Notes under the pieces: generated by a model
Seen by the model: the letters and a program-made list of their open reading frames with translations, nothing else
Told to the model about the DNA's origin: nothing
The model's database searches: none
Shown here: piece by piece, positions 17,955 to 37,419 of the stretch
How positions within the stretch are numbered: the first letter of the stretch is position 1
Layout of the letters: each line of letters opens with the position of its first letter
Made by a program: the position numbers and the translations under genes
Assembly (NCBI GenBank): GCA_009746045.1
Contig: RPFO01000497.1
Span: 886,970 to 950,969, forward strand
Source: Mesostigma viride
Taxonomy: Eukaryota; Streptophyta; Mesostigmatophyceae; Mesostigmatales; Mesostigmataceae
Direction: 5' to 3'
DNA length: 64,000 nt

Positions 17955-18245
17955 TCAGTCGTAATTAATTAATTATCAACATCACTCCGTTGGGAGTCAA
18001 TGTAGCACATATCCCTGAGAAGGGGCATGTGGCTTTAATACATCCTAGGCTACTTCATGATGCAAGGGTGGGAATGTAAGCTACCCTTGCTCTAGGTGCA
18101 CCAGGGCACCCGCACCACCATGCTGTCTCAGGTTCAACCCGCGCCTAAGGGGGGGATCCTGGCACGGGGGAGGAAGATCATCATGGCTATACAAGAGCTA
18201 GGACATGGCTTCTCGACAGAGAGCATCTCTGTGCATGGCATAGCA
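17955..18245 (-). mobile_element. LINE-tail or SINE-like element, about 290 bp
   Basis: Reads 3' to 5' on the plus strand. A TTAATTAATT-rich tail is followed by a stem-loop (17979-18003, loop CAAC), then about 240 bases shared with 50648-50945, including GTAGCTTACATTCCCACCC and TAGCTCTTGTATAGC. It is noncoding. It shares the stem-loop and tail with LINE relics here, so it is either a SINE using the LINE machinery or a 5'-truncated LINE 3' UTR. Confidence 0.65.
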
Positions 18246-18256
18246 TGGCTAAATGC

Positions 18257-20156
18257 TTAAGGGGACGGTCCCGGCGCGAATATTTTGGCGCCGAAAAATT
18301 CGCGGTACCCGTCCGTACCGTGAAAAAGTGGTGCACGGGGCGCGCACCCCTACCGGAGCTGGCCATGGCGACGTGCTTTCAGGCAGAGTAGAAAAAGATA
18401 GCTCGCGGAATGCATAGAAACTGAGCGAATCTTAAAGACGATGAGTAAATGATACCACTTCGTAGCGGAGTTCGCGTTTTTTGCAGTGTCGATGATTTTA
18501 TTGATGACCATCGCCACGGGGGTCCAATCTGATGTTTTCGTCGAGAGGAATAAATTAGAATGCACGCTGGCGGCGGTGATTGTCAGGTTTTATGGGCTTT
18601 ACCTAGCGTCAAGGATGCGTTTAAATCGTTATTGGTAAAGCTTTAAAAAATTTGCTGGGTTTCGGCAAGATTTCCGTCATGATCGGTAAGACACTCTCCA
18701 GGCTCGCGGGATGCGCGTCTTATTATTCCATGGAAGGTTGTTCTTTCTTGCGCCGCTGGGCGAAGGACAATTCCGGTAATGGTACGATCGTGTGATCAAC
18801 GTGACCCTATGAATGTTTCGCTTCCTTTATGGGTTATCAACGCAAGTTTTCGGCTTCTTTCCGTGCAGTTAGCGCCAGGTATAATGCCATTCCGTGCTGC
18901 GCATCGCCAGATTCCTGGCACCTTTCAGTGGTTTTTATGTACGTTGCATGGCTGGGATGTGTCAAAGCGTGACCGTGGCATATCGTCAAGTTGTCAGGGA
19001 TTTGCTGAGTGGTTTCTTGGAAGGAGATTGCTAACAGCACTCAGTTTTGTGTGAATATTGACGCGGCCTTTCTTAGCAGAGGCTTCATTGTGGTTAGAGG
19101 CTCACAAGCTTGAGTTTGTTTCTTGGCAAACAATTGCGCTGGAAAGAAAGGTGGCAGTGGTTTTTCTGAGGGGCATACTGCATGGGTGGAACTGCACGTA
19201 GGTAGGGGTTATCGTTGTCTTGTTGGCCTTTCTCCCACTAAAATGGGAGAGCCCTAATTCATATGCTAGCAAGGCAAGGTAACCATGGTAAGAAGCCTTG
19301 GCAATCAGCATGTATGATAATTCTGCTTTCTCTGTGGACTGTCTGTTGTTACCCTTGTTGGGCAATTAGTGGATATGGCTTTCTAGGGTGTGTTTGAGCT
19401 TGGTTTTGGGATGATGCCCACACCATAAACCTGGAATATGCTTTAGAAGTGTTGGCTAGGCATGTAGAGCTACCTGCCTCATTGTTGTGCACACACGCAA
19501 CAGGTTGCCCGTGTCGAGGTAAGGCAAGGGCACATGACGTGCCCAGCCACCTCCTTGTACATTGTGGTCGAATTGGGCATGGTCAGGAGCCTTTTGGATG
19601 GCATAGGAAGTGTTAGTGTGCCTTAATACTCACTAATGCCTTCCTTAGCGTCTGCACAGGTGGCCAACTGCCAAAATTAATAACTGCTACAGCTGAGCTC
19701 AGAATGCCACCAAACTTTGACAGTGCCTTCTATGGTCATGACAGAATTTGACTATTACTTTTTAGGCCTAATTGATGTGTTATGAGTGTGTATGGGGACG
19801 CCCCGCCTAAAAAAGCGTATTTTTGGCCCAAAAATTAATAACTCAAAGGGATGTGCTGATTTTGTTGATCCAATTAGGTAGAAACCATGTCCCATGACAT
19901 TTTTATATGGGTATTACTTTTTTCATGCAACTGGTTATCCCACTGTTCTGGGCAAGATGTGCCCCGGACAGCGTTTTTTTCTATTTTTAGCTCATAGCCG
20001 GTGTATGGCTGGGGGTAGTACCCCCAACAAGTGGTGGTATGCATGCCCAAACATCATGTTTATGGTCCCCAAACATCATTCAGTGGTTGTCAGTTGCATT
20101 TCTGTAGTTATTAGGGGGGGTAAGTTTTGATATATTTCTATGGGACCCTCCCCTTA
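18257..20156. mobile_element. TTAA-bounded inverted-repeat transposon, copy 1
   Basis: Flanked by TTAA at 18257-18260 and 20153-20156. The left end is GGGGACGGTCCC and the right end, read inward, is GGGGAGGGTCCC (11 of 12). The subterminal block GGCGCCGAAAAATTCGCGGTACC and the words GCGCACCCCT and GGCCATGGCGAC recur in the other two copies, as does a 3' block around CCAAACATCATGTTTATGG. I see no transposase, so it is non-autonomous. TTAA duplication suggests piggyBac-type transposition; PIF/Harbinger (3-bp TWA) is the alternative because TTAA is ambiguous. Confidence 0.75.
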
Positions 20157-20304
20157 ATGCAACATCCATGGGGGTCCCATTATTATAGGCATGGCTTGGC
20201 TAAATTCTGAAGGCAACATCCATGGGGGCCATTATGGCCGCACATGCGCGTGGGCCACATGCTAGGCTAAGCCTTACTAATCTACACTACTGGTATATAT
20301 ATTC

Positions 20305-20601
20305 CTAGTCTGAGGTGGCAGGAGGGGGCTGCCAGGGCTTGTGGTCAACGTGGATGACCGCCCCCCTCCAGTATACCGGCTTCCCCCTTGCGCTCTGCCG
20401 GAGCTGAAGGTAGGTCGGCCATAGCTCGCGTCGCCGCTGTTGCTGGGCCAGGGTCAAGTCGTCGTCCAGCGTGAAGCGAGTCTCCGAGAGCTTCTTGCGG
20501 CATTTAAGGAACTCCAGCTTGTCCGCCATGTACTTAAAGGTGAGGAGCTCGGGTGCCGGGCCAGCCTTCCCCCGCGCGCGGGGGAGGCGGACAGCCAACA
20601 T
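20305..20601 (-). pseudogene. LINE ORF1-like C-terminal fragment
   Basis: 98 codons with an internal run resembling the C-terminal domain of L1-type ORF1 RNA-binding proteins: LDDDLTLAQQQRRRELWP followed by RGKPVYWRGAVIHVDHKPW. The order 'DDLT..Q..RRREL.P....R..GK..Y.RG..' is what that family shows. A decayed homologue lies at 50150-50345 on the plus strand. No adjoining RT occurs in the same orientation, so this is a fragment. Confidence 0.6.
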
Positions 20602-20632
20602 GTCCAGCTCACCAGTGCTACATCAGTCGTAG

Positions 20633-20836
20633 TATCAAAGAGACAACCAGCGCAGGCCAGAAATCGGGAGAATCCGGACCATGGTAGCTCGAGCCTGCCG
20701 TTATCTTTTCCGCGTTTTCGAGTCGTTCAGGATGATGAAGATGAATGGTGATGGAAATGTGTATCCTTGTGCATTGAAATTATGGCTGGCTTACGTGTGG
20801 AGCGACTAGATGACCTAGACGGTGGGGCCGGAAACA
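20633..20836 (+). mobile_element. Dispersed ~204-bp repeat family, full copy
   Basis: Same length and nearly the same sequence as 3607-3810. The similarity to another locus continues past the family end: 20805-20890 also matches 22325-22430 (CTAGACGGTGGGGC.. to AACTGGCCGGGAGTGTC). The complete element may therefore be longer, with 20837-20890 belonging to a second module. Confidence 0.75.
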
Positions 20837-21195
20837 GCATGCTTGATCAGGGCGTGTGTTTCGAGCCTAACTGGCCGGGAGTGTCTAGTGGTGAGCACCA
20901 TTGCTGCGATCGCTCTCCCACCATTTACGAGGAAATACCCGCAAATGGAAAACCACTGAAAAGGTCTAGCTAGTCAGTCATCACGTTAGCCATGCCATGA
21001 TTCCAAACGTCCAAGAAACTGCACACGGTGCAAAGGCAAAAAGCCGGAGGACAGCACTTTCAAATGTGCGGGGGGTCGTAGTATAGCTGCATGCATGATT
21101 GTGCAGAAAGATATAGTTGTCTCTGTGCATCAATTTGTTACTTATTTTCTGTAGTATTTTCGGTAACCGCATGATCAAGGAGACAACCAGCGCAC

Positions 21196-22330
21196 GTGTA
21201 CAGCCGGAAATCCTTAACATCCTTAACGAGCGTGGGCACGGCGGGGTTAGCACGGGTTACCGCCTGGCTGACCTGATTTATGCGGACGACACCACCCTCA
21301 TCGCGCGCCCCGAGCACATTCAGACCTGGCTGGACTGTCTGGGCCTGGAGGCGAGGGCGGTGGGGTTGGAGATTATACGTGTCAAAACTGAGGCGATGGT
21401 GATTGGGGCCTCCAGTCGCCCACCGCTGCCGCGCCTGCTCGACGGGACGGAGGTCCCATTCCGCGACCGCTTCAAGCTGTTGGGGAGTTGGCTTCCTGAC
21501 ACTGCCGACGATGTGGACACCCGCATCGGCCTTTCCTGGGCCAAGCTCCGTTCGCTCAACACCTACTGGCGCTCCAAGGGCCTGCTGGACGAGCACGTAC
21601 CGCAAGCGCATGCTCTTCAAGGTCCTCGTCCTCACGGTGCTCACGTATGGCGCCGAGGCATGGACACTCGATCACGGCAACACTGGCAGCCAAGCTAGAC
21701 GGCACGGTAACCCGGATGCTCCGACAGGTCCTGAATGTCGGGTTTTCTCAGCGTAGGTCATTAGAGTCTTTGTATCACGGTATGCCGCGTATTTCGGACG
21801 AGATTAGGCAGCGTAGGATAGCATTTGTAGGACATCTTGCTCGCACCAGCCAGGTCGACACCGCCCTTGGTCTGGCCGGTCCCCAGCGGCTCGGCCAACC
21901 GGGGCGGCACATTTTGACCTGGCCTGGCCCCAAGAACATTCCTAAAAAGGTAGGGAAACATGCCATGACCTATACCCAGATGTTGCTGGACGACCTAGAG
22001 GTCCCAGCCCAGTTTGAGTACCGCATCCACTCTCTCTCCCGTCTTTGGACTGCCATGCAGGACAAGACGCGGTGGAAGAAGATTGTCAAGGCCGGCGCAC
22101 ACGCCAGCCCCTGTGGGCAAGCCGCCTCCCCCCGAAAGGAGGAGCCGTTTTGATGAGTAGCGTAGATAGGCTTTTCTATCTAGACTAGATATAGCTTAGA
22201 GTTAGGTTAGTTCGATTACGCGGCTTCCTCCACACCACCCATCCAACCTGGAATATGTGCTACATGATCTCCCAACGGAGACATGTTATAATTTAATTTA
22301 ATTTTTAATTTAATTTTACGTGTACAGCAA
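21196..22330 (+). pseudogene. Non-LTR retrotransposon (LINE) relic: RT C-terminal half and 3' UTR
   Basis: Codes for the end of a LINE reverse transcriptase. LADLIYADDTTLIA carries the catalytic YADD, followed by KTEAMVIG, FKLLGSWLPDTADDVDTRI and RISDEIRQRRIAFVGHLAR. The frame changes near 21600-21650, so it is broken, and stops at 22151-22153. The 3' UTR ends in a stem-loop at 22262-22286 and an AATTT-rich tail. The 5' truncation falls just after a TATCAAGGAGACAAC-like word at about 21175. The same protein segment recurs at 26650, 46690 (minus), 48840 (minus) and 57340 (minus). Confidence 0.85.
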
Positions 22331-22499
22331 CTAGATAACCTAGACGGTGGGGCTGCTGGAAACAGTTTGCTCGATCATGCAGGGCATGTGTTTCGAGCCT
22401 AACTGGCCGGCCGGGAGTGTCATGATGCCCCCAATCTTTGAAACGTGTGTGACGTACTCGAGGTCGAATTGAATTAGTCGGCAAGAAGACAGAGACCAT

Positions 22500-22880
22500 G
22501 GAGGTTGGGCTCATCCAGCCCCCACCAGAGCTCTTCCTTCTTGATGGCTCTCGCGCGTCCGATCCAGTATCGGGACCGCGTCAACTTGCTGGGTAGCTTA
22601 CTCCCCAGCTGCGAGGACCACCGCATCTCCCTTGCCTGGCACGTGCTCATATTTACACCAATTAATACAGGCCGGGCCCTGTGGCGCAAGCCCTCGGGCA
22701 AGCGCTCGTGAGAAACAGGGCCTGTTAGTTTAAGGTCCTGACCAGTCCTTCCTGTTCTCACGTATTGGGCCGAGACGTGGACCCTGCCAATTAAAGCTGA
22801 CCTTGCCAATTAACACAGCCGACCTTGCCAATTAAAGCTGGACGGCGCACGTCACCAACATGCGCACTATGCTGTCAATT
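22500..22880 (+). pseudogene. Highly decayed LINE RT fragment
   Basis: Short frames align with the neighbouring relic. PIQYRDRVNLLGSLLPS matches its VPFRDRFKLLGSWLPD, VLPVLTYWAETWTL matches VLTVLTYGAEAWTL, and a stretch near 22835 resembles LDGTVTRML. Several frame changes separate them. It is an older copy of the same lineage as 21196-22330. Confidence 0.6.
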
Positions 22881-22899
22881 TTCCGTGTCCACGGGCTCT

Positions 22900-24956
22900 G
22901 CTGCTATCGTCCGCATGCAACGAGGACTTGTACCTAGTCACGTGCATTTATCACCAGCACCATCAAGCAGTGGGGATGCGCCCGCTTGTTTGTAAACGCG
23001 GCGGGAAGCATGCTAGGCAAGACCACTTGGGTCAAGGGCACAATAGATATAGAGTGTGATTGTTTGACGTTGGAACACCATGCGTCCATTAGTAGTTGTC
23101 TCACTTGATATTATTATTATTATAAACTTCGGCAGCATTTACTTCACTATTTGTTGCTTGCTGCAACGAAATTCTAACCTCTGTTGCTGTGTATTATATG
23201 TGTTGTTGAATAATCATAATGCAAATCATAATGCATTATAAAGTGGGAGTTGCACAGCCACTGAGGCACCCCGTGATCACGCTTCACCTGGCACCTGCAG
23301 CAGGAAACGTTCTCTCCTCTGAAAGCCGCTTGTCCTCAACCCACTCACATGGTCCCTACTCACGATGACCGCATGAGCGGGCGATGAGATGGTGACGGCA
23401 GATGGTAGCTATGTTCGCCGACAACCGCACGCACGGCGCTCCTGAGCTCTGCATCCACGCCATGGGAGGGCGGTGGGTGTGACCGGCTCTTTGAGACCAG
23501 TGCCACACGAACCACGTATCTTGGTACGGCAGTCAAAACCCAGGAAACGACTCCCCACGCCAGGACCATTTTTAACTTAGGTGCAGGCCCATGCTTAGTG
23601 GGCCGACGTGTGTGCGAAGCGTTAGGACCGGCCGCGTGGCTCCTTGGGGGCCTCAACTTCCCCTGCAATCGAGTCGGGGTCACTGTTTGGCCAGCAGGAA
23701 AATCACCGCCGCTGCACTGGCCGCCAGATGAGTCAGTTGTGGCACCCTGCCGGGAACTGCTGCCCTTTGCCATATGAAGGAACCGATCCAACGAGAAACG
23801 GCCTTGCTTACTCCGGCACGGACGTGCGCGATCAATGCAAATGCCAGCATGAACCGCCTCGAACGAATGCACGGAGCCCAGCAGCAGTAATGAGGAGACA
23901 GAAGAGAACGCAACGTGATTTGGATAACAAGGCGCACGGTGACAATTGCGGAGGACCGCTGGCAAGCAACGCACCGTCTCACCCCGAAAATGGCACACGG
24001 CTACCAGTTATATGACTTGGCCCCAACAAAAGTGGAAGGCAGACAGCTGGCTTGAAGTCGTGACCTTACTAGGGCAGCCAAAAACGGTCCTGTGAGTGCA
24101 TTCATCCCATATAGGTCCAGTAAACCTGCACCATTTCCTGAGCTGTCGCTTGCAATCTACATCTTCTGAATGGAAGTGCTCCAGGTGGTCGTTCGCTCAC
24201 CCAACTGGCAACATACTGCTACAGACTGCATCGTTCGCCCTCAGGCACGGGAGTGCTGGACCGACTGCATTGGTTCATCAACTTGCATGCAACAAATCAT
24301 CTGAGAGCAGATCTAGTGGCTATTGGACGAGGCTGATATGGCTTGCTTTTCTTCCCGTTGCTGTCACATCACAGGTGATGTCGGACTTGTCGTTGCTTTT
24401 GGGGAAAAAATGTAGTGACTAGTGCACCTGAACTGCAATATGTATGGTTTTATTTACGCGTGAAATTTCAACGCACAACATCATGCTCAAGTCACAACAT
24501 TGTCAAGCTTTGTCAAGTGTCATAATTATTTTCCAAATTCCTCAATCCTCGTCGCGAACCAGCCAGCGATTTGCCTTGGGACATCAGCCATCCGGAATGG
24601 GCCCCCCCCAGGCCCCCCCTCACCACGGCTCCCGCTGGATCGGAACTTCGGAACCCAATCACCGTGCCGCAACGGGACCGCGGCCGCCTGACGGCGCGCC
24701 ACGCCACCCGCAAGCGTACAGGCTCTCCCAGTCCACAGTCTTCTACAGTGCTGGCCCCGACACGCGCGCACCATGCCACCAACGCGCTTTACAGCCAAGT
24801 GCACGAGCATCTGCCCTGGGCATTTCGCTGCCGAGCATGGCGATGGCCCCAGTGGCATCTAGGCAACTATAAGCCATACCTTTCAGCAGCCGGTAATCCC
24901 TCAAACTCAATGCGAAAAAGAATAGTGTAGTGGTACAAGCTTGAGCTCGTACGAAG
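22900..24956. other. Upstream region of alpha-SNAP; no supported gene
   Basis: A 212-codon minus-strand ORF at 23998-23360 has no recognisable domain and unremarkable composition; I do not call it a gene. A MITE-like right end with TTGTCTCACTTGATA lies at about 23094-23108. The 5' UTR and promoter of alpha-SNAP must lie in the last few hundred bases. Confidence 0.5.
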
Positions 24957-32551
<7,595 letters not shown>

Positions 32552-33117
32552 GCCACAGGTGTCCCTACCGCATGCCGGGTATTGTGTGTGCCATCCTGGG
32601 CTTGAACCATTTTGTAGTTGCCTGTCGGCCTGCTGGTGCGCAGCAAGGACTATGTATAGGGCTGTTTCTGTAGCAGGCTGCCAGGTGAAAATGACCCAGT
32701 GAGTGACATGATTCACACAGCTAGGCTGAAGTGCTAGAAGAATCGATAACGGGATTATGTAATAATAGTGAGGCAGCTACTATTGATTAAAAATATTAAT
32801 AGCAATGAGACATCACTTAATAAATTAAATTAAGACAACCAGCATAGATCAATATCACTAAAATATCAATGTCTCGCATAGTTGATAAAAAAGAATGCAT
32901 GTAACCCATGTGCAGACTTGAGCTTGTGCCGAGCTAGTGTTGTGCGTCATGCGAAGAGGCATGGGCACCATGGAGTACAGGCCGGACCATTACCGCGTTA
33001 AGCTGCATGCGATCGACGTTTGAAATTTCGGGTCACAATTTAATGCGGTAACGCAACTTAGCGGTAGGCCGGATTAGGCTAGCATCCCACCCCATAGTAG
33101 GTAGGATTGCATGTACC
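32552..33117. other. 3' flank of alpha-SNAP
   Basis: Probable 3' UTR and AT-rich intergenic DNA. A GACAACCAGCATAGATCAATATC word at about 32833 resembles the ends of the dispersed families. No gene seen. Confidence 0.5.
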
Positions 33118-34123
33118 CCCATCCATCCATCCATCCATCCATCCATCCATCCACCCACCCACCCACCCACCCACCCACCCACCCACCCACCCACCCACCC
33201 ACCCACCCACCCACCCACCCACCCACCCACCCACGTACCCACCCACCCACCCACCCACCCACCCACCCACCCACCCACCCACCCACCCACCCACCCACCC
33301 ACCCACCCACCCACCCACCCACCCACCCACCCACCCACCCACCCACCCACCCACCCACCCACCCACCCACCCACCCACCCACCCACCCACCCACCCACCC
33401 ACCCACCCACCCACCCACCCACCCACCCACCCACCCACCCACCCACCCACCCACCCACCCACCCACCCACGCGCCCACCCACCCACCCATGCACCCACCC
33501 ACTTACTTGCTTGCCCACGCACCCACCCACCCACCCACCCACCCACCCACCCACCCACCCACCCACCCACCCACCCACCCACCCACCCACCCACCCACCC
33601 ACCCACCCACCCACCCACCCACCCACCCACCCACCCACCCACCCACCCACCCACCCACCCACCCACCCACCCACCCACCCACCCACCCACCCACCCACCC
33701 ACGCACCCATGCACCCACCCACCCACCCACCCACCCACCCACCCACCCACCCACCCACCCACCCACCCACCCACCCACCCACCCACCCACCCACCCACCC
33801 ACCCACCCACCCACCCACCCACCCACCCACCCACCCACCCACCCACCCACCCACCCACCCACCCACCCACCCACCCACCCACCCACCCACCCACCCACCC
33901 ACCCACCCACCCACCCACCCACCCACCCACCCACCCACCCACCCACCCACCCACCCACCCACCCACCCACCCACCCACCCACCCACCCACCCACCCACCC
34001 ATCCATCCATCCATCCATCCATCCATCCATCCATCCATCCATCCATCCATCCATCCATCCATCCATCCATCCATCCATCCATCCATCCATCCATCCATCC
34101 ATCCATCCATCCATCCATCCGGC
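33118..34123. repeat. (CCAT)n-(CCCA)n-(CCAT)n array
   Basis: CCAT units at 33118-33152, CCCA units to about 33999 with rare variants (ACGT near 33234, GCGC near 33470, a TTACTTGCTTG island near 33503), then CCAT to 34123. Its right edge runs directly into a LINE 3' end (CCATCGGGGTTAATGCTCCG). Confidence 0.98.
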
Positions 34124-34255
34124 CATCCATCGGGGTTAATGCTCCGTGACTCCCCAACGGGATATCAAGGAGACAACGTACAAGCGCAGGCCAGAAATCG
34201 GGAGAATCCGGACCATGGTAGCTCTAGCCTGCCGTTATCTTGTCTGCGTGTTCGA
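34124..34255 (+). mobile_element. LINE 3'-end stem-loop abutting a truncated dispersed repeat
   Basis: 34124-34162 matches the LINE 3' end at 49223-49265 (minus) and stops inside the stem-loop after CCAACGGGA. It is followed at once by TATCAAGGAGACAAC and about 90 bases of the dispersed ~204-bp family, truncated. A second junction of the same kind (CCCCAACGGGATATTAAGGAG) lies at about 34261-34280, and a third TATCAAGGAGACAACC at about 34385. Confidence 0.7.
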
Positions 34256-34496
34256 GCGATCCCCAACGGGATATTAAGGAGACAACCAGCGATATAATTA
34301 ATTAATTGTTAATCCCACCCCCTCCTCTCATGGACTTCTATACGGCATTCCACAACTGTCGTCAAGCCCAATCCAGCTGCAGCATATCAAGGAGACAACC
34401 AGCATATCGATGAATCAATTGATTGCCGCCCAAAGTCAAATTTCCATGCGTACTACGTCAGGTATTTTTTGAGGAAGGCGGGCTGCAATATACGGG

Positions 34497-35276
34497 TGTA
34501 ACAAGCAAAAATGACTTTGTTGTTACATCCTTTGTTTTGTGAATGTTTGGCTTTTATTCGAGGACTTTTGGATCAGTATTGAGAAAGTTAGGAGGTTTCT
34601 AAGACGACGGTACTTGGAGCTGATACTTTGTCAGCCAACTGATAGGAACCCTCATTGGTCGTGGCCTGATCCACGTAGGGTTGTAGTTTGTTGGCTGATA
34701 CTACTGATAGGAGCCCTCATTGGTCGTGGCCTGATCCACGTGGGGTTGTAGTTTGTTAGTTGGTACTATTGAGTCTTAAATGCTCCTTTGGGACTTCAGT
34801 GCTCACGACAGATTTAAGATCTCATGGAAAGATTCTGCCAGGCTGTGTGTGGTGTTGTTCTGTTCTGTGTGACTAGGCTGGATACGAAGATCTTGTGTAG
34901 GATTCCATGGTTCTGATTGGTTCTCTTCAGGCTAAGGTTGGAGCAAGTTCGACAAGCACGTCGATATCAAGGACGTGGGGTCGCCATTGTTGCTACGTTG
35001 GTTTTGATTCACCATGGTATAATAAAGCTTGGCTTTGTTGTCCAATCCATAAGAGCCCCTTGGCTATAGACGTCCTTCAGTTCCACAGAGGTCGTCTACA
35101 CACGAGCTTGTCTTTGTGTCTACAAGGGGTGTGATTCCCTAAATCACGTGCTGTGGAATTTCCATCTCAACGTTGCTCGGATACTTGAAGTTCTGCAACT
35201 CAAGAAAGCAACCCAGGTAAAAAGATCTTTCATATTGGACTGTGGATGATGCTGATGATCATTTTTAGTCGTTACA
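34497..35276 (+). repeat. 5' LTR, 780 bp
   Basis: Begins TGTAACAAGC and ends TCGTTACA (TG..CA). It contains an imperfect ~68-bp direct repeat (CCCTCATTGGTCGTGGCCTG at about 34650 and 34710), possibly promoter elements, and TATAATAAA at about 35018. Two short ORFs inside recur in the other LTR and are not considered coding. Confidence 0.95.
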
Positions 35277-35277
35277 T

Positions 35278-35289
35278 TGGTATCGGAGG
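35278..35289 (+). promoter_or_regulatory. Primer-binding site
   Basis: TGGTATCGGAGG one base after the LTR. It resembles the TGGTATCAGAGC site complementary to initiator-Met tRNA used by many plant LTR elements, with two mismatches. Confidence 0.75.
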
Positions 35290-35998
35290 ATCTCTACTTT
35301 GGTGTTTCTCTTGAAGTCGCAACCTTCCGGGTAGTACAACGTTGATCAGATGTCTGTCATCCGAGAAGATTCATAGAGTTGCGGAAAACTTACGGTGTTA
35401 CAGATTGAGACACATCCTGATGTGACTGTCTTGCTCTGTAACACTAGAAGTCAGCCGTAACCGTTGTCTCTACTAGGCAGACGATCGCGACTCCATGTGG
35501 AAGTATGAGTAGTTCGAAGACACAATCACCTTTACCCCCTATAACCTTCACCCCCGTGCGGTGAGGGACGGCCGGTGCGCCAGCAGCACCCGCACCGCCT
35601 CGTCACTCCCCTGCCTAATCAAGGTTTGGGAGATCCGTCATCATCTCTGGAACCCATTGCTAGGGAAGGTGCTGAGATAACTGCTCGTACTCCACGGCGT
35701 CAACTTGATTTCAACCGTACTTCTATGTCTGAAGTGAGGCGGCCCTCGTTGTCCATAGGGCCCAAGTTTTCCGTCATTGCATCTGGTCTCCAACCAGGCG
35801 AACCATCGCTGACAGGTGTGGGTCGAGGAGCGTCACTGTCGCCCAGGATTCCAAGCGCGCGAACGAGTCCTGTGCCGAGTGCATCATCTTCATTTCATTT
35901 CCCGCTAAATACCACGCCTGGAAGAGACGGGACCAGACTTGCAGCGGATCGCCTCTCAGCAGCTAAAATCAGATTATACACGATGAACAACACGCAGC

Positions 35999-37080
35999 AT
36001 GTATAGAAAGATGGTGGAGGAGGTGGAACAGGATGTGGGAAGACTTCGTCAGAGAATTGAGGAGGAGGAGGCGGCCATGCGTGACATGGTTGCTGGATTG
36101 GGGAGAGAGGCTCCTCGGTTGGGTGACGGAAGGGTTTTACCTATAGTACCAGTTACTACGAGGAATGAGACGCAGGATAGCGATAGGCAGGATCCAGCGC
36201 AGACGACCTCGGTCACCTTCACCACCCCCGCCAGCGACGTCCCCGTGACCGTCACTATACCACCGCATCAAGGTTCCGCCCCGCCATTTCCAAAAATCGA
36301 ATCCGTAGACAAGCTGTCGCTCACCAATCTAACCCACCGCAGTTTCGATCATTTCTCTACTCGATTCCAGGATGTGTTCGCTATCCACTTTGCTAACTAC
36401 GGCAAACGAGCGGAAGAACGACTTTCCCTGGACATCCAGAAGAAGATGGTTCGACAGCGAATGAGCGACAGTGCAGCCGACAGGTTTGATGAGTTTTTAC
36501 GATCCTCGGCAGGTAATACTTGCAAGGATTTGCCATCTCTCATGCTTTCATTTCGACGTTTTCTCCTTCCCCAGGACCAGCTCCGTCTGGACCGGGACGC
36601 GTTGGCCAACTGTACTCAGTCTGGCCTGACACTACCACAATACGTAGAGACGTTTACCAACCTGAGGGCCAAAATCCCCCAGTGCTCTGATTCTGAAGCT
36701 CTTCACAGGTTTCTGCATGGGCTTCCCCTCAAGTCAGGGTGGATATTGACAAGCATTTCTCCCCTTTCGACTATGTCGAGTGGAAGTGGGATACTGTGCT
36801 GTCTTATGCCCTCACGCTGTGCCGTGTCCCTGACTTTTCCCTCAAGTGGGAGCCTGCTGCAGGCAACCAGGCGCCTGCTGTTAAGAAGCCCCTGAACCAG
36901 CTGAACGCTGTGATGGAGGAGCTCAGTGCCATGGAGCAGTCCAAAGGAGCCTGTTTCACGTGTGGCCAGCTGGGACACTTTGCACGGGATTGCCCCAAGC
37001 GAGACCAGTTCCCAGGCGACACCAAGGGTCCTCAGGGGGTTCTTCCATTCACCAGACCATCACCTTCCCTCCTGGGGTGA
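35999..37080 (+). pseudogene. gag, frameshifted
   Basis: The first frame (35999-36895) begins with an acidic, coiled-coil-like segment (MVEEVEQDVGRLRQRIEEEE) and a capsid-like helical region (SFDHFSTRFQDVFAIHF through PQYVETFTNLRAKIP, FLHGLP). Near 36735-36741 the frame must shift to the one open over 36739-37080, which carries the CCHC zinc knuckle CFTCGQLGHFARDCPKR. An additional ORF upstream (35575-36006, another frame) could be the true gag start if a second indel is assumed. It packages RNA in a working element; this copy cannot be read through as it stands. Confidence 0.8.
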
Positions 37081-37419
37081 GCCAGAGCGACCACAGGGCA
37101 CAGCCTGGGTTTAGACCCAACTTCCAGGCTTCGGGCAAGGGACCATTCCAGCCCAAGGGATTCAACAGCAAGACAGGCGTCGGATGGTCAACGCCCTGTG
37201 GCACCTCCTAGCAGAGGAGGAGGAGGGAGAAGGGAGGCAGACGGCATAGAGGATCAGCAGGTGCAGCCTTCAGTGGGGAGCTCGTCTTCAGATCATCCTC
37301 CTGAGCTGCCAAAAAACTAGTGGAGCCCCCAGGACTACGTCCAGCGGTGGAGTTAACTGGTTTGCCTGCTGTGCATGTCCGTCCTGTGAACAACTTGTCT
37401 GCCTCTGATTCCCACCCCA

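Noticed and set aside
23360-23998. 212-codon minus-strand ORF upstream of alpha-SNAP
   Set aside because: No domain, no splice-compatible neighbours, and overlapping ORFs on the other strand of similar quality.
33033-34297. ORFs of up to 396 codons (PPTH, GGWV repeats)
   Set aside because: Pure consequence of CCCA/CCAT units; no non-repeat coding sequence on either side.
34539-35134. Two short ORFs inside the LTR (70 and 75 codons)
   Set aside because: They recur only because the LTR is duplicated; no domain and no evidence of translation.
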